Shown here: one piece after another, positions 43,676 through 54,226 of the stretch
Layout of the letters: every line of letters begins with the position of its first letter
How positions within the stretch are numbered: the first letter of the stretch is position 1
NCBI RefSeq assembly: GCF_009617585.1
Contig: NZ_WIXI01000049.1
Span: 124,001-188,000, forward strand
Reading direction: 5' to 3'
DNA from: Endobacterium cereale
GTDB taxonomy: Bacteria; Pseudomonadota; Alphaproteobacteria; Rhizobiales; Rhizobiaceae
Length of the DNA: 64,000 nucleotides
Position numbers and translations under genes: made by a program
Notes under the pieces: generated by a model
What the model saw: only the letters and a program-made list of their open reading frames with translations
Database searches by the model: none
What the model was told of the DNA's origin: nothing

Positions 43676-44359
43676 TCATCCCTGCCGGCCAATGAAGCGC
43701 CGGAAATCCGTCCCCATGTAAATCCCGTCGTCGGTAAATTTATCGGCGATATATTTCAGAGGTCCAAAATCCTGGAGGACAGAAATCTGTACTTCCGCAT
43801 CGACCTTTTCGATCCTGTTTCCCTGCTTGGCGATCTGGAGTGCCGGCACCCAGGTAAACATCTGCCCTTGAGAAAGTGGGCCATGTTTGGCCACCGCCTT
43901 GCTGTGAAGATCACCCTTGTCGATATAGCGCGGCGTGACCGTGCCCAGTTTCAACGCATGCGCCAGAAAGAAATCGAGATGGTTTTCACCGGTGGGGGGA
44001 GGATTGAACCGTCCTGCCGTAAACTCGCCGAGTTGCGAATGAACGCTGTAGCTCATCGTTGTCCCATCGCTCATGTGCAAGTCCCCGAATGCCCCCATGG
44101 CGTAGACAACCAGCCGTTCCGGATCAAATTCCGGGTCGCCTTCAAACCAGTCCCTTATGACGGGGGCAAAGGTTGCCGGGTCGCACATCTGCATGAAACC
44201 ATCGCCGAAAATCAGCTGGTTACCATGCCGTCGCCAGAATTCGAGCAGCCCTTCAGGCAGAAGGCCCCGATAGCGAGCCACCTCCTCTTCCGGAACCGGC
44301 GATGCCGTTTCAAGATTACTTGCATAGGCAAGAAGCGGCTCGTAGTCGGAATAGGGCAT
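43676..44359 (-). CDS. tdi: T6SS immunity protein, GAD-like/DUF1851 (Tdi type)
   Basis: 227 residues. The N-terminal GAD-like part (about 1-110) contains LLPEGLLEFWRRHGNQLIFGDGFMQMCDPATFAPVIRDWF, and the C-terminal DUF1851 part covers the rest. This domain pair is that of Agrobacterium Tdi1, the cognate immunity protein for the DNase effector Tde1. It starts 6 bp after the toxin stop, so the two are co-translated. It would neutralise the toxin in the cytoplasm. Its presence without other T6SS structural genes marks a mobile cargo unit. Confidence 0.88.
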   Translation of the reverse strand: MPYSDYEPLLAYASNLETASPVPEEEVARYRGLLPEGLLEFWRRHGNQLIFGDGFMQMCDPATFAPVIRDWFEGDPEFDPERLVVYAMGAFGDLHMSDGTTMSYSVHSQLGEFTAGRFNPPPTGENHLDFFLAHALKLGTVTPRYIDKGDLHSKAVAKHGPLSQGQMFTWVPALQIAKQGNRIEKVDAEVQISVLQDFGPLKYIADKFTDDGIYMGTDFRRFIGRQG

Positions 44360-44365
44360 GAACGG

Positions 44366-45103
44366 TTACTCCGGATAGCTCTGGGGGATCGTGTCTGCGA
44401 TGCAGGCGGGAGAACTGTCGAACTTCACCGTCATGAGATGGCATCCATTCGCCTGCAGATTGCGCGCATGTTGCTCGAGTTGCGTCGTTTTGCTGGGCCA
44501 ACTTCCACCGATCGATCGGTTAACGTTCAGGTCGCCCATATCATAATATCCCGTTGGTTCGCCGCCAGCCCCCATGTCAAGCCTGTGTAAAGCTTCGTAT
44601 CCGAGAGAGTGCCAATCCTGTCCGGGGTTTCGCGTCTGCCAGGAGGTAATCACCCGGTCCCTGGCCTGACTGACACCCGGCAATGCTTCTACCCCTGACC
44701 TCTTGAGAAGCTTGTATTGGGCGCGATTGTTCAACACCTGCGTCGGGCTCATTGTGCGCATCGTCGTCTCTTGCACCCGCAACTGTGAATCGTAAACCCT
44801 TTCCTTCGACGTTCCTATAAACCGCGTCTTGTTGAAGCAGAAGGTTTTCTCGGGACACCTGTCCTTGTCCTCGCAATCGCCGGTACATTCATCGGTGCGT
44901 GTGTCGGGTGGATCCGCCGGCTTGGGTTCTGCCTGAGGTATGATTTCAAGCCCTGGCGGCGGCGGCGGGAACGGAAGCGGCGTCTGGTTCCTGGGTTGGA
45001 GGAGACGGTTCCAAAGATCACTCAGCGCCCGTCCTGCGTCATTTACCTGACCGGGGGTCAGTGGCTTATTTCCCTTGAAGAAAAGTCCCCCCTTACCGGC
45101 CAT
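44366..45103 (-). CDS. tde: T6SS DNase effector, Ntox15 type (Tde-like)
   Basis: 245 residues. A short N-terminus (1-40) is followed by a proline-rich linker (residues 42-66, with six consecutive Pro), a Cys cluster C73-x3-C77-x5-C83-x5-C89, then the C-terminal toxin domain (about 105-245) with the HxxD motif H173-R-L-D176 in YEALHRLDMGAGG that defines the Ntox15 DNase family. The gene order adaptor-toxin-immunity matches tap1-tde1-tdi1 of A. tumefaciens. The start overlaps the adaptor gene end by 11 bp, with AGGAG upstream. It lacks a PAAR or VgrG domain and so would need loading by the adaptor. Confidence 0.85.
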   Translation of the reverse strand: MAGKGGLFFKGNKPLTPGQVNDAGRALSDLWNRLLQPRNQTPLPFPPPPPGLEIIPQAEPKPADPPDTRTDECTGDCEDKDRCPEKTFCFNKTRFIGTSKERVYDSQLRVQETTMRTMSPTQVLNNRAQYKLLKRSGVEALPGVSQARDRVITSWQTRNPGQDWHSLGYEALHRLDMGAGGEPTGYYDMGDLNVNRSIGGSWPSKTTQLEQHARNLQANGCHLMTVKFDSSPACIADTIPQSYPE

Positions 45104-46031
45104 CGCGGTTCAGCTCCTTTTTAGCAAGCGAAATCAACGTATTAATGTCCCAATCATGGTCGGCGCCCGGGCGCTGCAGGTGCGCGCGCACAGTTGGCGA
45201 CCGGCCGAAATTGCCGTCGGAAACCAGATCAAGCCAGGCCCATTTCTTTCGGTTTTCGCCAGACAGGATCCCCAGTTCTCTGGCAGACGCCTCGCTTCTG
45301 TCGACAACGGTATCGATATCTTGCTCACTGACGGGCCACTGGTCAGCCGCCATAGTGCGTATATACCGTTTGATACCTTGGCGGATGGCGCCGGAACGCC
45401 GCTCCCGGATCCGTTGCATCGTCGCCGCGTCAAGCGTCAATGGTCCTTTGGGCAAAGTAGAGAATGCTCGTGCCCTCCTGACCTTGTGCCATCCGGGCCT
45501 CTCCGCATAGTCGTCGGCAGGCAGAAACAGGACCGTTGCCGAGCCTAAAAACCGTGAGAACTGCACTTCGTCGAATGCGGGAAGTGTCTGGGCCAGCACG
45601 TTCGGATCGAAATGACGGAACAGCACCCATTCGAAGGCATCTCTACTCCCGCCTTTTTCGGTGGCTACCCTCACCTTGTTCAGTCTGCGAAGGTGTTTCC
45701 ATAACGCCTCCTCCCCATCCGGATACGCCCAGAAAACAACACAGGCCTTTTCCAGCGCGAGCCTTTCGATATGATCCCGAACATGATCCTTATCCAGCCG
45801 GACGAACCAAGGCCCGTCACGGCGCATAGCGATATCGCCACCGTCAAGAAACAGCGATCGACTGCTGATTCCGGCATCGGCCAGATCGTCTTCAAGATCA
45901 TCGAACTGCGATCCGTCGAGAACGGCGAACAACGGCGCAGACGTAACAGTTACCAACTGACGAAATGAAAGGGACCGCGGGTCCTCGCTGAACGTCTCGG
46001 AAAACGGACGGTCGAAAGAAGACGAATCCAT
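45093..46031 (-). CDS. tap: DUF4123-family T6SS effector adaptor (Tap/TEC)
   Basis: 312 residues. The N-terminal DUF4123 domain (about 25-140: APLFAVLDGSQFDDLEDDLADAGISSRSLF...VFWAYPDGEEALWKHLRRLNKV...FRHFDPNVLAQTLPAFDEVQFSRFLG) is the chaperone fold that loads Tde effectors onto VgrG. The C-terminal part is less conserved. First gene of the tap-tde-tdi unit. The start is ATG 46031 or GTG 46043, both without a clear ribosome binding site. No vgrG lies within at least 15 kb on either side. Confidence 0.85.
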   Translation of the reverse strand: MDSSSFDRPFSETFSEDPRSLSFRQLVTVTSAPLFAVLDGSQFDDLEDDLADAGISSRSLFLDGGDIAMRRDGPWFVRLDKDHVRDHIERLALEKACVVFWAYPDGEEALWKHLRRLNKVRVATEKGGSRDAFEWVLFRHFDPNVLAQTLPAFDEVQFSRFLGSATVLFLPADDYAERPGWHKVRRARAFSTLPKGPLTLDAATMQRIRERRSGAIRQGIKRYIRTMAADQWPVSEQDIDTVVDRSEASARELGILSGENRKKWAWLDLVSDGNFGRSPTVRAHLQRPGADHDWDINTLISLAKKELNRDGR

Positions 46032-46203
46032 CCGACTAACCACACAATCGAACGGACAGTCTCGTCATGCGTTTACATCGACCTGCGCGCCTCACTTTGA
46101 AGGAAAAGACAGGGGAACTGAAAAACGCACATGAAAAGGTCAAGCTCATGAACAACTCCAAATGTCTTCAAAATCAATAAAGGCACCACCGGAGGCGACC
46201 GGC

Positions 46204-46232
46204 GCGGAATGCATGTCATGCGTGCATTCCGC
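46204..46232. other. Inverted repeat in the non-coding gap upstream of the T6SS module
   Basis: GCGGAATGCA and TGCATTCCGC are perfect 10-bp arms with a 9-nt loop. The gap 46032-46347 holds no convincing gene. The hairpin could be a terminator for the operon to the right or a mark of the island boundary. Confidence 0.5.
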
Positions 46233-46347
46233 AACATAGGTTCCGACCCACGAAGGTCAAGCACAGGAAGCTCAAACAGAAGAATGAGCGGCCTCGGGAG
46301 TTTCAGCGCTCCGTTTAAGCGTCAAAAGACGACGCAGCCCGTAGCGC

Positions 46348-46781
46348 TCACTTGGGGTAGGTCCTCACCCGCTCGATCGACACGGCCACGCCATCCTGCA
46401 TGCCGACGAAGATCGAAATGCGCGGTGAGAACGGCTCGAAAATGCTCTTTTTCGGCCGTGCAAAGATCACATGCAGATCACCAGGCTTGATGTTGCCGTA
46501 GCCTTGCTGTGCCGCCTGCTCCGGTGGCGACACGAAGTTGAATTCCATCACCTGAACGTCGGAAAACGGGCCGGCCTCAAGCGCCTTGCGTATCTCGGCG
46601 GCCGTCTTGCCGATGATGATCTGCACGGCCTTCGCCTCAAGTTCCTGGAGCGCCTCAGCCTCGGAGAGGTCCTCGGTCTGCGCCATAGCCCGACCTCTAT
46701 CGAAACCGGGCGGCGCCAGAACGGCAAAAGCGGCGAGAAAAATCCCCGCCGCCCTTTTCACCCACGATGACCGCCCTGGCC

Positions 46782-46785
<4 letters not shown>
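46348..46785 (-). CDS. Small exported protein coupled to the peptide ABC ATPase
   Basis: 145 residues from GTG 46785, which overlaps the ATPase stop as GTGA. The signal-like N-terminus (VKRAAGIFLAAFAVLAPP) precedes a soluble domain (EALQELEAKAVQIIIGKTAAEIRKALEAGPFSDVQVMEFNFVSPPEQ...GDLHVIFARPKKS). I do not recognise the family. Coupling places it in the peptide transport operon. Confidence 0.68.
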
Positions 46786-48608
<1,823 letters not shown>

Positions 48609-48665
48609 GCCATATTCCCCTTGATGATTGGTTCTTGAACAGTCCCTGTCATTCTGGCTGCCGGC

Positions 48666-49829
48666 TCAGACCGCCAGCGAGGTTTCGGCCAGCGTCACCC
48701 AATAGCTTATGCCGTAGGGCAAGGCCTCGTCGTTGAAGTCGTAAGCGGCATTGTGGAGATTGGCCGTGTCGCCATTTCCAATGAAGATAAACGCGCCGGG
48801 GCGTTTTTCCAGCATGTAGGAGAAATCCTCGGCTCCCATATGCGGTGCCATGCCGGTGTCGACGGCCCGCTCGCCAGCCACCTTTGCGGCGACAGAGGCG
48901 GCAAAATCCGTCTCGGCATCATGGTTGAAGGTGACCGGATAACCGCGGCGATAATTGACCTCGGCGGTGGCGCCATGGGCGATAGCCGTGCCTTGAGCGA
49001 TTTCCGTCAGGCGTTTTTCAGCGAGATCGCGGGTTTCCGGCAGCAGCGTGCGCACCGTGCCGGTCAGTTTTACGAAATCGGCAATGACATTGCTTGCCTC
49101 GCCTCCATGGGTGGTGGCAACGGTCACGACCAGCGATTTCAGCGGGTCGGTTTCGCGCGAAACGATCGATTGCAGCGCAATGATGATATGCGCCGAGGCG
49201 ACCACCGGATCAATGGAACGGTGCGGCTGGGCGGCATGGCTGCCGCGACCGTTGACGGTGATTTCGAACGTGTCGGCAGCGGCCATCACGCCGCCCTTTC
49301 GAGTGGCGAATTCACCAACGGGCAGTTTTGGTTCATTGTGCATGCCATAGACCTGATTGATGGCATATTTGTCCATGAAACCGTCATTGATCATGGCGAG
49401 CGCACCGGCCCCGCCCTCTTCAGCCGGCTGGAAGATTACGGCGACGGAACCCTTAAAATTACGGGTTTCGGCGAGGTATTGCGCAGCGCCCAGCAGCATG
49501 GCCGTGTGCCCGTCATGTCCACAGGAATGCGCCTTGCCCGGCGTCTTCGATGCCCATTCCTTGCCGGAGGTTTCAAAAATCGGCAGTGCATCCATGTCGG
49601 CACGGAAGCCGACAACCGGTCCATCGCCATGTTTGCCCTTGATGATACCGACGACGCCGGTCCTGCCGATGCCGGTTTCCACCGTGTCACAACCGAAGGA
49701 TTTCAGCTTGTCGGCAACAAAGGCCGCCGTCTCGTGAACATCGTAGAGAAGCTCGGGGTTCTCATGAATGTGACGCCTCCATCCGGCGACGGTTTCCTGC
49801 ATTTCGGCGGCACGATTGAGCACTGGCAT
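48666..49829 (-). CDS. M20-family amidohydrolase (hippurate/N-acyl amino acid hydrolase type)
   Basis: 387 residues. Metal and catalytic segments are RADMDALPI, CGHDGHTAMLLGAAQ (two metal-binding His and an Asp), PAEEGGAGA (catalytic Glu-Glu) and HMGAEDFSYML. It is cytoplasmic, since no signal peptide is seen. It cleaves N-acyl or aromatic amides of amino acids. It shares an operon with the peptide ABC ATPase, so it probably hydrolyses the imported substrate. ATG 49829 has GAGG at 8 nt. Confidence 0.92.
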   Translation of the reverse strand: MPVLNRAAEMQETVAGWRRHIHENPELLYDVHETAAFVADKLKSFGCDTVETGIGRTGVVGIIKGKHGDGPVVGFRADMDALPIFETSGKEWASKTPGKAHSCGHDGHTAMLLGAAQYLAETRNFKGSVAVIFQPAEEGGAGALAMINDGFMDKYAINQVYGMHNEPKLPVGEFATRKGGVMAAADTFEITVNGRGSHAAQPHRSIDPVVASAHIIIALQSIVSRETDPLKSLVVTVATTHGGEASNVIADFVKLTGTVRTLLPETRDLAEKRLTEIAQGTAIAHGATAEVNYRRGYPVTFNHDAETDFAASVAAKVAGERAVDTGMAPHMGAEDFSYMLEKRPGAFIFIGNGDTANLHNAAYDFNDEALPYGISYWVTLAETSLAV

Positions 49830-50154
49830 TCGCAAGACCTCGTTGTTTTATCGTCATTTCCCACTCTGTTGGCAGGGATATTGCGACGCGTCGACACGCT
49901 TTTGCAAGCTGCAAATTTCCATCTTGAACGAAAAATAGGCCCGTGCTTAGATGGCACAAAATTTGATCACAAGCGAATGGGAACGCGGTGATCACGCCAC
50001 TGAACACAAGCCGGCAAGGAGGAATGGTAAGGCATTTCGACTGTAAAAGCAGAGGCTTGAACAACAGCCCCTTGATCGTCGATCTGCATTCTGCGCTTAA
50101 ATCAGCGCATTGTCATATTCACAACTCATAAGAGAACAATAAGGGGAATGGCAA
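49830..50154. promoter_or_regulatory. Divergent promoter region of the peptide transport locus
   Basis: 325 bp between the amidohydrolase (minus) and the binding-protein gene (plus), and so presumably holding both promoters. It contains a 35-codon ORF (50024-50131) whose AAGGAGG is only 1 nt from the ATG, and the palindromic stretch GCGCTTAAATCAGCGC near 50093-50108, a possible operator. I see no clear -10/-35 pair. Confidence 0.45.
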
Positions 50155-51864
50155 ATGAAAAACGTGAAAATGCTTCTGGCCGGCACGGTGGCCGCACTTG
50201 CCTTGGCGGGCGGCACCGCCCATGCCGAACGGGGCACGGATGGAGATCTGAAGATCCTGTTCTGGCAGGCGGTTTCGACCATGAACCCGTTCCTGTCAGC
50301 CGGCACCAAGGAAGTGCTCGCCTCCTCCATCGTCATCGAGCCGCTGGCCCGTACCGATGAAAAGGGCGAACTCGTGCCGTGGCTGGCATCGGAAATCCCG
50401 ACCGTCGAAAACGGCGGTATCGCCAAAGACCTGCTCAGCATGACATGGAAGCTGAAGCCGGATGTAAAATGGTCCGACGGCACGCCATTCACCGCCGAAG
50501 ACGTGATTTTTACCTGGAAATATTGCACCGCGCCGGATGGCGGCTGCGCTCAGGCGGCACAATATGAAGGCGTCAAGAACGTCGAGGCCGTTGATCCGCA
50601 CACGGTAAAAATCACCTTCGAAGAACCGAAACCCTACCCCTATTCCGCCTTTGTCGGCGCACAGTCGCCGATCATTCAGGCGGCTCAGTTCAAGGATTGC
50701 CTTGGCGCCAAGGCCCCCGGCTGCACAGCCGCCAACTTTGGCCCGATCGGCACCGGCGCCTTCATGGTCACCGATTTCAAGCCGAACGACGTTGTCACCT
50801 TCAAGGCCAATCCAAACTATCGCGATGCCGCCAAACCGGCCTTCGCCTCCATTACCCTGAAGGGTGGCGGTGATGCGGCATCCGCTGCCCGCGCCGTTCT
50901 CGAAACCGGTGAATACGATTATGCCTGGAATGCGCAGGTCGAGCCGGAAGTGCTGGAAACCATGATGGCGGCCGGCAAGGGCCGGTTGGAAATCTCCTTC
51001 GGCACGCAGACCGAACGCATCAACCTCAACTGGACCAATCCTGATCCGGCACTCGGCGCCAAACGCTCCACCAAGGAAGCCGGTCCGCATCCGGCGCTGA
51101 AGGACCCGGCAGTGCGCCGCGCCCTGTCGCTCGCCATCGACCGCGACATCATCGTCGAGGCCGGTTACGGCAAATCCGGCAAGCCGACCTGCAACATCGT
51201 GCCGGCGCCGGAAGCGGTCGCGTCCACCAAAAACGACAGCTGGTGCCTGAAAGCCGATGTCGAGGGCGCCAACAAGCTGCTGGATGATGCCGGCTGGGTA
51301 AAGGGCGGAGACGGCATTCGCGCCAAGGACGGCGTAAAGCTCAATTTCCTGTATTCGACATCCACCAACTCGGTACGTCAGGCAACGCAGGAACTGGTCA
51401 AATCGATGTGGGCGGAAATCGGCGTTGGCGCCGAACTGCGCAACGCGTCTGCTTCCGTCTTCTTCGGCGGCGATCCGGCAAGCCCGGACACGTTCCAGAA
51501 ATTTTACGCCGACGTCCTGATGTACACCAACAATTTCGACGGCACCGACCCGGAAAAATATCTGGCCGAATGGCTGTGCGACAAGATGCCGGGCCCATCC
51601 AACGGCTGGCAGGGCCAGAACATTCCGCGTTACTGCAACCCGGAATTCGACAAGCTGGTCGGCACGCTCTCCAAGACGGCAGAGCCGGAGAAGCGTGCGG
51701 AACTCGCCAAGCAGCTCAACGACATGCTGACCGAAGAAGGCGCGCATATCCCGCTCGTCCATCGCGGCGACCAGTCTTCCTTCGCCGTCACGCTGGAAGG
51801 CATAAAGATGAACTCCTGGGACAGCCAAGTCTGGAACATCGCCGACTGGTACCGCAAGAAGTAA
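50155..51864 (+). CDS. Peptide ABC transporter periplasmic binding protein
   Basis: 569-residue family 5 extracellular solute-binding protein (DppA/OppA). Signal peptide MKNVKMLLAGTVAALALAGGTAHA; family segments WKLKPDVKWSDGTPFTAEDVIFTWKY, GTGAFMVTDFKPNDVVTF and ALKDPAVRRALSLAIDRD. Internal cysteines (CTAPDGGC, CLGAKAPGC) suggest disulfides. GGGGAATGG precedes the ATG. First gene of the rightward half of the locus. Confidence 0.93.
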   Translation: MKNVKMLLAGTVAALALAGGTAHAERGTDGDLKILFWQAVSTMNPFLSAGTKEVLASSIVIEPLARTDEKGELVPWLASEIPTVENGGIAKDLLSMTWKLKPDVKWSDGTPFTAEDVIFTWKYCTAPDGGCAQAAQYEGVKNVEAVDPHTVKITFEEPKPYPYSAFVGAQSPIIQAAQFKDCLGAKAPGCTAANFGPIGTGAFMVTDFKPNDVVTFKANPNYRDAAKPAFASITLKGGGDAASAARAVLETGEYDYAWNAQVEPEVLETMMAAGKGRLEISFGTQTERINLNWTNPDPALGAKRSTKEAGPHPALKDPAVRRALSLAIDRDIIVEAGYGKSGKPTCNIVPAPEAVASTKNDSWCLKADVEGANKLLDDAGWVKGGDGIRAKDGVKLNFLYSTSTNSVRQATQELVKSMWAEIGVGAELRNASASVFFGGDPASPDTFQKFYADVLMYTNNFDGTDPEKYLAEWLCDKMPGPSNGWQGQNIPRYCNPEFDKLVGTLSKTAEPEKRAELAKQLNDMLTEEGAHIPLVHRGDQSSFAVTLEGIKMNSWDSQVWNIADWYRKK

Positions 51865-52010
51865 GGCCTGCCGCCGGGCCTGCCTCAAGGTTCGGCCGCA
51901 CCCATCTCCGCACTGCCGCATCGTCCGCTTGATGATGCGGCGGTCTCGCAAACCTGCAGTCACCGCCAGCGCCGGAAATGGCCGGCCGGACTGCAGCCTG
52001 GAGACCCTGC

Positions 52011-53021
52011 ATGTTCACATACACATTGCGGCGATTGTTTTTTGCGATCCCGACCCTGCTGGTCATCAGCTTCGTGATTTTTGCACTGCTGGACCTCGCA
52101 CCCAACGACCCGACCGGTGACCTGCCGCTCACCATTCCGCCGGAAGTGCGCGAGCAGATCCGCGCCTCGCTCGGCTTGGATCAGCCCTTTCTCATCCGCT
52201 ACATGAAATGGCTGCAGCAGTTTTTCATCAACGAACCGCTGAACATTTTCGAAAGCCTGACCGGCTGGCAGTTCGGTGATGGCGAACGCATGCGCGTTCT
52301 GTCATGGGCCACCCGCAGCCCGGTGGTCGATCTTATCGTCCAGCGCCTGCCGCAAACGCTCTGGGTGGTAGGCCTCGCCTATCTGTTCGGCATCCTGATC
52401 GCCATTCCGATCGGCGTCATCTCCGCCTACAAGCAGTATTCGATCTTCGACCAGATCGGCACCTTCATCTCGATGGTCGGTTATTCGGTGCCGACCTTCT
52501 TTACCGGTGTGCTGCTGATCGTCATCTTCTCCTCATACCTGCAATGGTTTCCCTCGGTTTACGACACCAATCTGCGGGTGACGGACTTTTCGAGCTTCAT
52601 GGCACAGATGCGCCAGATGGTGCTGCCCGTCGCAGTGCTGGCGCTTTACAACGCCTCGCAGATCACCCGTTTCGTGCGCGCCTCCATGCTCGACAACCTG
52701 CATCAGGATTATGTCCGCACTGCCCGCGCTAAGGGCGTCAAGGAAAAGGCCGTGCTGCTCGTGCATGTGCTACGCAACAGCCTGATCCCGGTCGTGACCG
52801 TGATCGCGCTCGGCGTGCCGACCATCTTTTCCGGCGCCATCATCACCGAGCAGATTTTTCGCGTGAATGGATTGGGGCAATTGCTGATCACCGCCGTTCA
52901 GGGCGCCGACATGCCGCTGGTGCAGACGCTCACCTTCATCTTCGCGGTACTGATCGTCCTCTTCAACCTGATTGCCGATGTCCTTTACGGCATTCTCGAC
53001 CCGAGGATTCGTTATGACTGA
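52011..53021 (+). CDS. Peptide ABC transporter permease (DppB-like)
   Basis: 336 residues with an N-terminal signal-anchor helix (LFFAIPTLLVISFVIFALLDLAPNDP), a periplasmic loop, and five helices. EAA loop region: DYVRTARAKGVKEKAVLLVHVLRNSLIPV. ATG 52011 is chosen; the upstream frame to 51978 is spurious. It overlaps the next gene by 8 bp. No strong ribosome binding site is seen, and 146 bp separate it from the binding-protein gene. Confidence 0.92.
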   Translation: MFTYTLRRLFFAIPTLLVISFVIFALLDLAPNDPTGDLPLTIPPEVREQIRASLGLDQPFLIRYMKWLQQFFINEPLNIFESLTGWQFGDGERMRVLSWATRSPVVDLIVQRLPQTLWVVGLAYLFGILIAIPIGVISAYKQYSIFDQIGTFISMVGYSVPTFFTGVLLIVIFSSYLQWFPSVYDTNLRVTDFSSFMAQMRQMVLPVAVLALYNASQITRFVRASMLDNLHQDYVRTARAKGVKEKAVLLVHVLRNSLIPVVTVIALGVPTIFSGAIITEQIFRVNGLGQLLITAVQGADMPLVQTLTFIFAVLIVLFNLIADVLYGILDPRIRYD

Positions 53022-53949
53022 TGCAACAATCGCGACCACTACGCCGGTTACGCCCACCGTGGCCTCTACGCCCGCCCGATCCGCTTTCGGCGATATCTGG
53101 CACCAGTTCCGCGCTCATAAGGGCGGCGTTATCGGGCTTGGCGTCTTCATCTTCATCGTGCTGGCCGTCTTCGTCGGGCCTTACATCCACACCGTCGCAC
53201 CCAATGCCATCAACATTCGCGACAAGAACCAGTGGCCGTCTATGGCGCATCCGTTCGGCACGGACAATCTCGGCAAGGACATGCTGGCGCAGGTTCTGGC
53301 CGGTGGCCGCGTGTCGCTGGCGGTCGGTTTTGCCGCCATGCTGCTCGCCCTGTTTCTCGGCACAATCGTCGGCCTGTTTTCCGGCTATGTTCGTCGGCTG
53401 GACGGACCATTGATGCGCCTCACCGACCTGTTTCTGGCGCTGCCGCTTTTGCCGCTTTTGCTGGTGGTGATCATGCTGTTCCGTGACACGCTGCGCGCCG
53501 CCTTCGGCCCGGAAACCGGCATTTTCTTCCTCGTGGTTTTTGTCATCGGCATCACCAGCTGGATGCACACGGCCCGGATCGTGCGTGGCGACGTTCTCGC
53601 GATCAAAAGCCAGGAATTCGTTCTGGCTGCAAAATCCAGCGGCATGCGGGAATACCGCATCCTCCTGCGGCATATCCTGCCCAATGTGCTCTCTTCGATC
53701 ATGGTATCGGCAACGCTCGGCATTGCCTCAGCCATCATCACGGAATCGGCGCTCAGCTTCCTCGGCCTCGGCTTCCCCTCCGACTTTCCCACCTGGGGAC
53801 GCCTGCTGTTCGATGGCGCCAACTTCCTGCAACTGACACCATCGCGCGTCCTGTGGCCGGGGCTGGCGATCTCCGCCACCGTGCTGAGCGTCAACTATAT
53901 CGGGGATGCCATCCGCGATGCGCTCGATCCGCGTGCGTTGAAACACTGA
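53014..53949 (+). CDS. Peptide ABC transporter permease (DppC-like)
   Basis: 311 residues. A Thr/Ala-rich N-terminus precedes a membrane helix and the permease domain with EFVLAAKSSGMREYRILLRHILPNVLSSI (EAA loop) and ALSFLGLGFPSDFPTWG. It completes the transporter whose ATPase is encoded divergently at 46782-48608. A terminator follows 20 bp after the stop. Confidence 0.92.
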   Translation: MTDATIATTTPVTPTVASTPARSAFGDIWHQFRAHKGGVIGLGVFIFIVLAVFVGPYIHTVAPNAINIRDKNQWPSMAHPFGTDNLGKDMLAQVLAGGRVSLAVGFAAMLLALFLGTIVGLFSGYVRRLDGPLMRLTDLFLALPLLPLLLVVIMLFRDTLRAAFGPETGIFFLVVFVIGITSWMHTARIVRGDVLAIKSQEFVLAAKSSGMREYRILLRHILPNVLSSIMVSATLGIASAIITESALSFLGLGFPSDFPTWGRLLFDGANFLQLTPSRVLWPGLAISATVLSVNYIGDAIRDALDPRALKH

Positions 53950-53969
53950 GGTCTCGCATACACAAAACC

Positions 53970-53993
53970 AGGCCGTCCCTTGGGGCGGCCTTT
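53970..53993 (+). terminator. Rho-independent terminator of the peptide permease operon
   Basis: AGGCCGTCCC and GGGGCGGCCT form a stem with a short loop, followed by TTT. Confidence 0.82.
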
Positions 53994-54026
53994 CGTATGC
54001 GTTCTTTTCACGGTCACAAAAAAGAA

Positions 54027-54128
54027 CTGGCCCGGTTTCCGGGGGAAACCGAGCCAGATCGTCTCTTCGAGGGGGATGAAGAGTTTATCTGGAAGCTTGA
54101 AGGGCGGGGGACGGGGGCGCTTCCAGAT
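54027..54128 (-). terminator. Two hairpins downstream of the HWE kinase gene
   Basis: CTGGCCCGGTTTCC pairs with GGAAACCGAGCCAG (54027-54057, one mismatch). ATCTGGAAGC pairs with GCTTCCAGAT (54087-54096 and 54119-54128, 22-nt loop). They fill the 277-bp gap between the convergent permease and kinase genes. Confidence 0.6.
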
Positions 54129-54226
54129 GTATGGATAACGGACTTGCCCAAAATTGGTTCCGGCGATTTACGGAAAAAAATCGACAAACCGCATTTTTTT
54201 CGAAACCGAGCAAAAAGCCGGGGAAA

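Noticed and set aside
46073..46264. 63-codon minus-strand ORF upstream of the T6SS adaptor gene
   Set aside because: No ribosome binding site, mixed composition, and it crosses the 46204-46232 hairpin. The region is better read as non-coding.
50024..50131. 35-codon ORF with an AAGGAGG just before its ATG in the peptide-locus promoter region
   Set aside because: The spacing between AAGGAGG and ATG is only 1 nt, too short for normal initiation, and the peptide has no recognisable feature.
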